Below are positions 6,516 through 10,353 of a DNA stretch of 10,353 bases, one piece after another. Below the pieces are notes generated by a model that was given only the letters and a program-made list of their open reading frames with translations, did not search any database and was not told the origin of the DNA. This DNA comes from Deltaproteobacteria bacterium (GTDB taxonomy: Bacteria; Desulfobacterota; DSM-4660; Desulfatiglandales; HGW-15). Within the stretch, counting starts at the first letter, position 1, and every line of letters starts with the position of its first letter. Both the position numbers and the translations under genes were made by a program. The DNA is taken from positions 1-10,353 of the forward strand of contig JAFGPH010000198.1 of NCBI GenBank assembly GCA_016926135.1, read 5' to 3'.

Positions 6516-7208
6516 ATGGACTATGACGGTTTCTTGGCTTTGGTACAAGCAAGGCGGAGCATTCGCGTTTTCAAGAGCGACCCCGTCCCGGACGAATTTG
6601 TGGACAGGATCATCGAGGCTGCCCGCTTTGCCCCCTCGGGAGGCAATTCACAGCCTTGGGAATTCATTGTTGTGAAGGACCGGGGGACCAAGGATCGAAT
6701 TGTGGGGATGGTGGCGGACCAGGGGGAATACACGCGCAAGGTCGAGCTTACCAGGGAAGAAGATCTCAGGTTCCCCGGCATCCGTGGCCCTGCTCGCGAG
6801 CCTGGTTTCAAAAACGCCCCGGTTTTCATCGTCCTTTGCGGAGACCCGAGGACCAAGGAAGCTTATCCCCTGATGACCGTTCTGACGCGGGGAGATTCTC
6901 ACTACGTGTCGAGTCTCGCGAATGGCTTCTTTTGCATGACCCTCGCTGCCACCGCACTGGGACTTGGCTCACAATGGGTGAGCGCGACCGGGAACCCCTT
7001 TGTGTCTCCCCTTTTGAAGGAACTCCTCTCCATTCCTCAGGATCTCACGGTCTATGATATGATGGTTTTAGGTTATGCCGCGGCTCAGCCCAAAGAACGC
7101 TTTGTGAGAGATCGGAACGAGATGGTTCATCACGGCCGGTATGACATGGCCAAGTACCGGGATGCCCGGGAAATGCGTGAATTCATCCTGCGTCTTCGCA
7201 AGGGATGA
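6516..7208 (+). CDS. Nitroreductase-family FMN flavoprotein
   Basis: This is a 230-aa cytoplasmic flavoprotein of the nitroreductase fold, normally a homodimer binding FMN at the interface and reducing substrates with NAD(P)H. Visible signatures are the FMN phosphate-binding RRSIRVF (residues 13-19), APSGGNSQPWEF (39-50), the GLGSQWVSA segment that closes over the flavin, and a late LGYAAAQPKER. Length is typical. The ATG at 6516 is set by a very strong AAGGAGGGGG five nt upstream. An upstream in-frame start at 6453 would add 21 residues with no support. The family reduces nitroaromatics, quinones, enones or other electron-poor compounds, so the substrate stays open. It is followed after 157 bp by the FMN dehydrogenase gene on the same strand with no terminator seen between, so the two may be co-transcribed. 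Confidence 0.93.
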   Translation: MDYDGFLALVQARRSIRVFKSDPVPDEFVDRIIEAARFAPSGGNSQPWEFIVVKDRGTKDRIVGMVADQGEYTRKVELTREEDLRFPGIRGPAREPGFKNAPVFIVLCGDPRTKEAYPLMTVLTRGDSHYVSSLANGFFCMTLAATALGLGSQWVSATGNPFVSPLLKELLSIPQDLTVYDMMVLGYAAAQPKERFVRDRNEMVHHGRYDMAKYRDAREMREFILRLRKG

Positions 7209-7365
7209 TTCCGGGGCTTTCCCTCACCGTGACATTTTGGACTGTTCGGAGGGTGAGTTTGCTTGATGTCTTGTGGGCGCAACCTCGTGAAAGCAAGGGC
7301 CTAGCCGATCCAGTCCTCCGAGTTGCCGGCATTCACGGTTTTTGATCAAAACAGGAGTCCTCGTC

Positions 7366-8328
7366 ATGGAGTTGAAAGAGCTTTACGAAAAGGGCGAAAC
7401 CCTGCTGAGGCAGAAGGATATCGGATGGCTTTTGGATGGTGTGGAGACCGGGTTCGTGCTGGCCCACGACCGCAAGGTACTGGACCGCTACACCTTCAGA
7501 GAACGCTGTATCGATGCCTCGGAAGCCAAGACGGCGTGCAGCGTTATGGGTGTGGAACTGTCAACCCCCGTCGTCATGTCGGCGATGACCATGCCTATCC
7601 CTGCCATAGTGGATAACGGTCTCATCAAGGTGGCGCAAGGGCTTAGAGAAGCCGGCAGTCTCCTGTGGACAGGAACCCCAATTCCCCACAACCTGAGGGA
7701 AGTCGTCGAAACTGGAGTCCCCGTGGCAGCCAACGTTAAGCCTTTCAAAGACCGAAAGAAAATGTTCCAGGGCATCGAGGAGATTCAGAAGGCTGGCGTA
7801 CGCTGGGTCGGCATCGAGATCGATTCCGGCCAGGGCACGAAGATCGGAGACCGTTTGGTCGCCACGGATTGTGCTCCCCTCTCCTTCAGGGAACTGAGCG
7901 AGATTCGGAAGGAAGTCCAGGGGACATTGGTTTTTAAGGGCGTGCTGGGGGCAGTGGATGCGACCAAGTGTGTGGATGCCGGTGCGGACGGGTTTGTCGT
8001 CTCCAATCACGGCGCCCATACCCTGGATTACCTTTGCCATCCACTCCAGGTTATGGACGAGATCGTTGCTGCAGTTGACGGAAAGGTGGCCATTCTTGTG
8101 GACGGCGGATTCCGGCGGGGGAGTGATGTCCTGAAAGGACTCGCCTGCGGGGCTTCTCTTGTAGGGGTCGGCCGACCGATTCTCTACGGGCTGGCTGCGG
8201 AGGGGCAAGCCGGCGTCCTGGGGGTCGTCTTGAGCATCACCGAGGAACTGAAGCGACTGATGACTATGGTCGGTGCATCCGACCCAACCCACGTTCGCAG
8301 AGACGTCCTCATTGCCGACTACGCGTGA
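7366..8328 (+). CDS. FMN-dependent 2-hydroxy-acid dehydrogenase/oxidase family protein
   Basis: This is a 320-aa TIM-barrel flavoprotein related to lactate dehydrogenase LldD, glycolate oxidase and lactate oxidase, which oxidise 2-hydroxy acids to 2-oxo acids. Lys191 in VFKGVLGA, the catalytic base His215 in SNHG, and the flavin-phosphate segment VDGGFRRGSD (245-254) are present, followed by GVGRPILYGLA. The usual SNHGxR is here SNHGAH: the Arg that normally holds the substrate carboxylate is His218. The protein is shorter than most (usually 340-390 aa), chiefly at the N-terminus, and ends without a membrane-binding loop. The ATG at 7366 has CAGGAG 8 nt upstream; a TTG at 7342 is unsupported. 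The nitroreductase lies upstream and a strong terminator follows. The family call is sure, but the 2-hydroxy-acid activity is not. Confidence 0.88.
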   Translation: MELKELYEKGETLLRQKDIGWLLDGVETGFVLAHDRKVLDRYTFRERCIDASEAKTACSVMGVELSTPVVMSAMTMPIPAIVDNGLIKVAQGLREAGSLLWTGTPIPHNLREVVETGVPVAANVKPFKDRKKMFQGIEEIQKAGVRWVGIEIDSGQGTKIGDRLVATDCAPLSFRELSEIRKEVQGTLVFKGVLGAVDATKCVDAGADGFVVSNHGAHTLDYLCHPLQVMDEIVAAVDGKVAILVDGGFRRGSDVLKGLACGASLVGVGRPILYGLAAEGQAGVLGVVLSITEELKRLMTMVGASDPTHVRRDVLIADYA

Positions 8329-8358
8329 ACGTCTTCCCATTGCGCTCCGGCCGCCGGT

Positions 8359-8385
8359 AATGAGACAGGGGAAGGAAATGAGACA
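8359..8385. repeat. Direct repeat AATGAGACA, two copies 18 bp apart
   Basis: AATGAGACA occurs at 8359-8367 and 8377-8385. A related inverted sequence, TTTCTCATT, lies at 8466-8474 on the other side of the terminator. Direct repeats at this spacing (nearly two helical turns) could bind a regulator on one face of the DNA, but their place after the FMN gene gives no clear target promoter. Confidence 0.4.
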
Positions 8386-8400
8386 CTGGTGAACAGCAGA

Positions 8401-8435
8401 CCCCGTTTCTCTTTCCAAGAAGAGAACGGGGTTTT
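8401..8435 (+). terminator. Rho-independent terminator after the FMN enzyme gene
   Basis: CCCCGTTTCTCTT (8401-8413) pairs with AAGAGAACGGGG (8420-8431), leaving one bulged T and a loop of about 6 nt, and is followed directly by TTTT (8432-8435). It lies 73 nt past the stop of the FMN gene and closes the nitroreductase/FMN enzyme unit ahead of the purD-like gene. Confidence 0.85.
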
Positions 8436-8472
8436 GTGCTTTCACGGGGGATGGAGACAAGCCTGTTTCTCA

Positions 8473-8502
8473 TTCAGGACAGGGTCCAAGCAATGTCCTG
8501 AA
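8473..8502. repeat. Perfect 9-bp inverted repeat upstream of the purD-like gene
   Basis: TTCAGGACA (8473-8481) and TGTCCTGAA (8494-8502) are exact reverse complements with a 12-nt spacer. With no U-tract and a position 75 bp ahead of a candidate -35, this looks more like an operator than a terminator. It shares an edge with the TTTCTCATT repeat element. Confidence 0.45.
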
Positions 8503-8576
8503 CCAGATCCTTGACCCAAGCGCAATCGAGGTTTATCCACTTAGTCACGAACGTCCCGCAATTCGCCTAAAGCTAT

Positions 8577-8606
8577 TTGCGTGTTGTTGAATCCTTTTGA
8601 TACAAT
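8577..8606 (+). promoter_or_regulatory. Candidate promoter of the purD-like gene
   Basis: The -10 box TACAAT (8601-8606) is good. The best -35 at an 18-nt spacing is TTGCGT (8577-8582), which keeps only the TTG of the consensus. The region is locally A/T-rich and lies about 58 bp before the ATG at 8664. A promoter is needed here because a strong terminator lies upstream. Confidence 0.4.
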
Positions 8607-8663
8607 AACCTGGATCCTCAGGGATGAGAACGTGAAAGTGCATAGCCGGAAAGGACAAAAGCC

Positions 8664-9944
8664 ATGAAAGTGGCAATCATCGGATCAGGCGGCCGGGAGT
8701 ATGCCCTGTCGCGCAAGATCGCTTCGTCTCCCTTGGTCGATCACGTTTTCCGATTGCCGGGAAGCGGGGGGGACATGGACAAGACGACACGGGTTGACAT
8801 CAAGGGAAAAGACGTCGAGGGTCTCCGGAAATTTGCCCTTGACCAACGCATTGACCTTGCCGTCGTCGGCCCGGAAGATGCGCTGGCTCTGGGTGTGGTG
8901 GACGAATTCGAAGGGGCCGGGCTGAAGATTATCGGGCCGAGGAGAAAGACCGCCGCACTGGAGTATTCGAAGATCTTTACCCGGGAACTCCTGGCGACCT
9001 TCAAGGACGTTTCGCCGCACTTTGACGTCTTTGGGGATACCGCTTCTGCCCGCGCCTCAATCCGGAATCGAGGTGTTTACCCGACCGTGATCAAGGTGGA
9101 CGGCCTGGCCGCGGGCAAAGGCGCCATGGTGTGCCCGGGTCCGGATGCGGTGGACGCCGCTCTGCGAAGGATCGAAAGCGGGGAATTCGGAGAAGCCGGG
9201 AAGAAGTTCGTGGTTGAAGAATTTCTGGAAGGGGAAGAGGCAAGTTACATCGTACTGGTCGACCGCAAGGGCCATATCCTCCCCCTGGCCGGCTCACAGG
9301 ACCACAAGGCGATTTTTGACGGTGACAAGGGACCCAACACCGGCGGCATGGGCGCTTATTCGCCCGCACCGGTGCTTGCCCCGGAAGTTGAGCAGAGGAC
9401 TTTAGACCGGATTGTGCGGCCTACGATCGAGGCCATGGCCGAAAGGGGTATGCCTTTCACGGGTTTTCTCTACACCGGATTGATGATTGACCCAAAGGGG
9501 AACCCTCATGTGGTCGAGTTCAATGTCCGGCTGGGCGACCCGGAGACCCAGCCGATCGTCGCGCGGCTGGAAACCGACATTGTGGAGGTCTTCCTGGCCA
9601 TGTTGGACGGGAGTCTCGACAAGGCCGTATTGAAGTGGACGCCCCGGGCTGCAGTCACGGTCGTGATGGCGGCCAAAGGCTATCCGGACTCCAATGCGTA
9701 CAAGAAAGGAGATAGAATCAGGGGCATTGAGGACGCAGAGGCCATGGGCGCGATCGTGGATCATGCCGGGGTGAAGAAAATCGGAGAGGATCTCTTCACC
9801 GACGGCGGCCGGGTGCTGGGCGTCACGGCCCTGGGGGAGACTTTTGAGGGCGCCATAGAAAAGGCCTACCGTGCAGTGCGCAAGATTTCATGGGGCTCGG
9901 AGTATTACCGGACGGACATAGGAAGAAGGGCTTTGAATCGGTAA
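8664..9944 (+). CDS. purD: Phosphoribosylamine--glycine ligase (GAR synthetase), divergent PurD
   Basis: The 426-aa ATP-grasp enzyme would join 5-phosphoribosylamine and glycine with ATP in the second step of purine synthesis. The family layout is complete: N-terminal KVAIIGSGGRE, the ATP-grasp entry KVDGLAAGKGA, EEFLEGEEAS, GPNTGGMGAYSPAP, LMIDPKGNPHVVEFN, GDPETQP, and the C-terminal GGRVLGVTALG and DIGRRAL. The ATG at 8664 has AAGGA 8 nt upstream. Several usually fixed positions differ: GREHA is GREYA (Tyr13), PGNAGT is PGSGGD, DHKR is DHKA (Ala216), and FNxRFGDPE is FNVRLGDPE (Leu290). The segment around residues 33-45 is also shorter than in E. coli PurD. No other purine gene is nearby. 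It is either the normal PurD of a divergent lineage or a paralogue with a changed substrate. The gene is intact. Confidence 0.85.
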   Translation: MKVAIIGSGGREYALSRKIASSPLVDHVFRLPGSGGDMDKTTRVDIKGKDVEGLRKFALDQRIDLAVVGPEDALALGVVDEFEGAGLKIIGPRRKTAALEYSKIFTRELLATFKDVSPHFDVFGDTASARASIRNRGVYPTVIKVDGLAAGKGAMVCPGPDAVDAALRRIESGEFGEAGKKFVVEEFLEGEEASYIVLVDRKGHILPLAGSQDHKAIFDGDKGPNTGGMGAYSPAPVLAPEVEQRTLDRIVRPTIEAMAERGMPFTGFLYTGLMIDPKGNPHVVEFNVRLGDPETQPIVARLETDIVEVFLAMLDGSLDKAVLKWTPRAAVTVVMAAKGYPDSNAYKKGDRIRGIEDAEAMGAIVDHAGVKKIGEDLFTDGGRVLGVTALGETFEGAIEKAYRAVRKISWGSEYYRTDIGRRALNR

Positions 9945-10125
9945 CACACCTGAAATGAGTTCCAGATGTCTCCCGATTTCACAGGAAGGCTGGGCTTTCT
10001 CCACATACCTTCGAGCTTCGAATCCTGAACGGGGTGGCCGAGCGGCGAAAAGAACAAGGGGATCGTGTGAAGTTCTGATTACGAATACTGACGGAATCGC
10101 AAAAAGTCGAAAATGCCGTTTTTCT

Positions 10126-10224
10126 GTCATCCCGGTGAAAACCTGGATCCAGTGATTTCAACAAGTTCTGGATGCCGGATCAAGTCCGGCATGACGACTT
10201 CGGGACTTTTTACGAGACCGTCAA
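10126..10224. repeat. REP-like intergenic repeat, right copy
   Basis: The element opens GTCATCCCGG (10126) with a first half ending GGATCCAG (10152), and a second half from CTGGATGCC (10168) to GGCATGAC (10194). The two halves are roughly inverted. The inner hairpin ATGCCGGA (10172-10179) and TCCGGCAT (10185-10192) is perfect with a 5-nt loop. A tail, TTTTTACGAGACCGTCAA, follows to 10224 and resembles the flank of the left copy in reverse. It lies downstream of purD. Confidence 0.7.
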
Positions 10225-10353
10225 TACTGACCCTAACGATTTGGCAACTAACTAACTTCGCTTGTTATTTGGGAAGTCTTCACCGACCCCACCTTGCAAA
10301 TTCCTGGCGCTTAGGAACACTAAAAGTCACATCCGGCAGAGGTGGAAAGTCAA
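10225..10353. other. Non-coding right edge
   Basis: After the REP-like repeat the sequence is A/T-richer and stops appear in all frames over short distances. I see no gene start, ribosome site or RNA gene in this last 129 bp. The 180 bp between the purD stop and the repeat (9945-10125) also shows nothing that I can support. Confidence 0.4.

Noticed and set aside
7561..8460. A 299-codon open frame on the minus strand opposite the FMN enzyme gene
   Set aside because: It is antisense to a clear family member, runs through the terminator region, and its translation has no known domain.
10010..10050. tRNA-like fragments: CTTCGAATCC followed by GGTGGCCGAGCGGC
   Set aside because: They resemble a T-loop and the D-arm of a Ser/Leu tRNA, but in the wrong order, and no T-stem, anticodon arm or acceptor stem can be paired around them.

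Overview
The window is a stretch of bacterial chromosome of moderately high GC (roughly mid-50s percent by spot counts). It holds eight complete protein genes in two oppositely oriented blocks. Gene content (tripartite tricarboxylate transporter, MFS carrier, MBL hydrolase, nitroreductase, FMN 2-hydroxy-acid oxidase family enzyme, PurD) and dispersed GTCATTCCGG-type intergenic repeats fit a metabolically versatile environmental proteobacterium. My best guess is the Desulfobacterota (former Deltaproteobacteria, syntroph or sulfate-reducer type), inferred from style rather than from a marker gene. No rRNA, tRNA, CRISPR array, transposase or phage gene is visible.

Left block, all on the minus strand: a promoter firing out of the left edge (1-27); a REP-like repeat (84-157); the tctA-tctB-tctC transporter operon (208-3174, transcribed tctC>tctB>tctA) with its own sigma70-type promoter (3361-3390) and a leader of about 180 nt; a metallo-beta-lactamase-fold hydrolase (3476-4324) with its own promoter (4347-4376); a perfect inverted repeat (4476-4497); and an MFS transporter (4544-5830).

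Centre: about 685 bp without a convincing gene (5831-6515), holding nested inverted repeats next to the MFS start, short tandem repeats, and a stretch open on both strands that I cannot identify.

Right block, all on the plus strand: a nitroreductase-family flavoprotein (6516-7208), an FMN-dependent 2-hydroxy-acid dehydrogenase/oxidase family protein (7366-8328), a clear rho-independent terminator (8401-8435), a spacer with direct and inverted repeats, a divergent PurD-like ATP-grasp ligase (8664-9944), and a second REP-like repeat (10126-10224).

How it may work together (inference): the periplasmic TctC protein captures a carboxylate and TctA/TctB import it. The MFS carrier, MBL hydrolase and two flavoenzymes on the opposite strand could handle related organic acids or esters. 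The strongest non-coding observation is that three minus-strand promoters (left edge, tct, MBL) share TTGACAC, a CCCG...TCCC spacer core and a TAT-type -10, suggesting common control or copying. The strongest coding observations are an Arg-to-His change in the substrate-binding SNHGxR motif of the FMN enzyme and several changes at normally invariant PurD positions. I see no clearly new multi-gene system.
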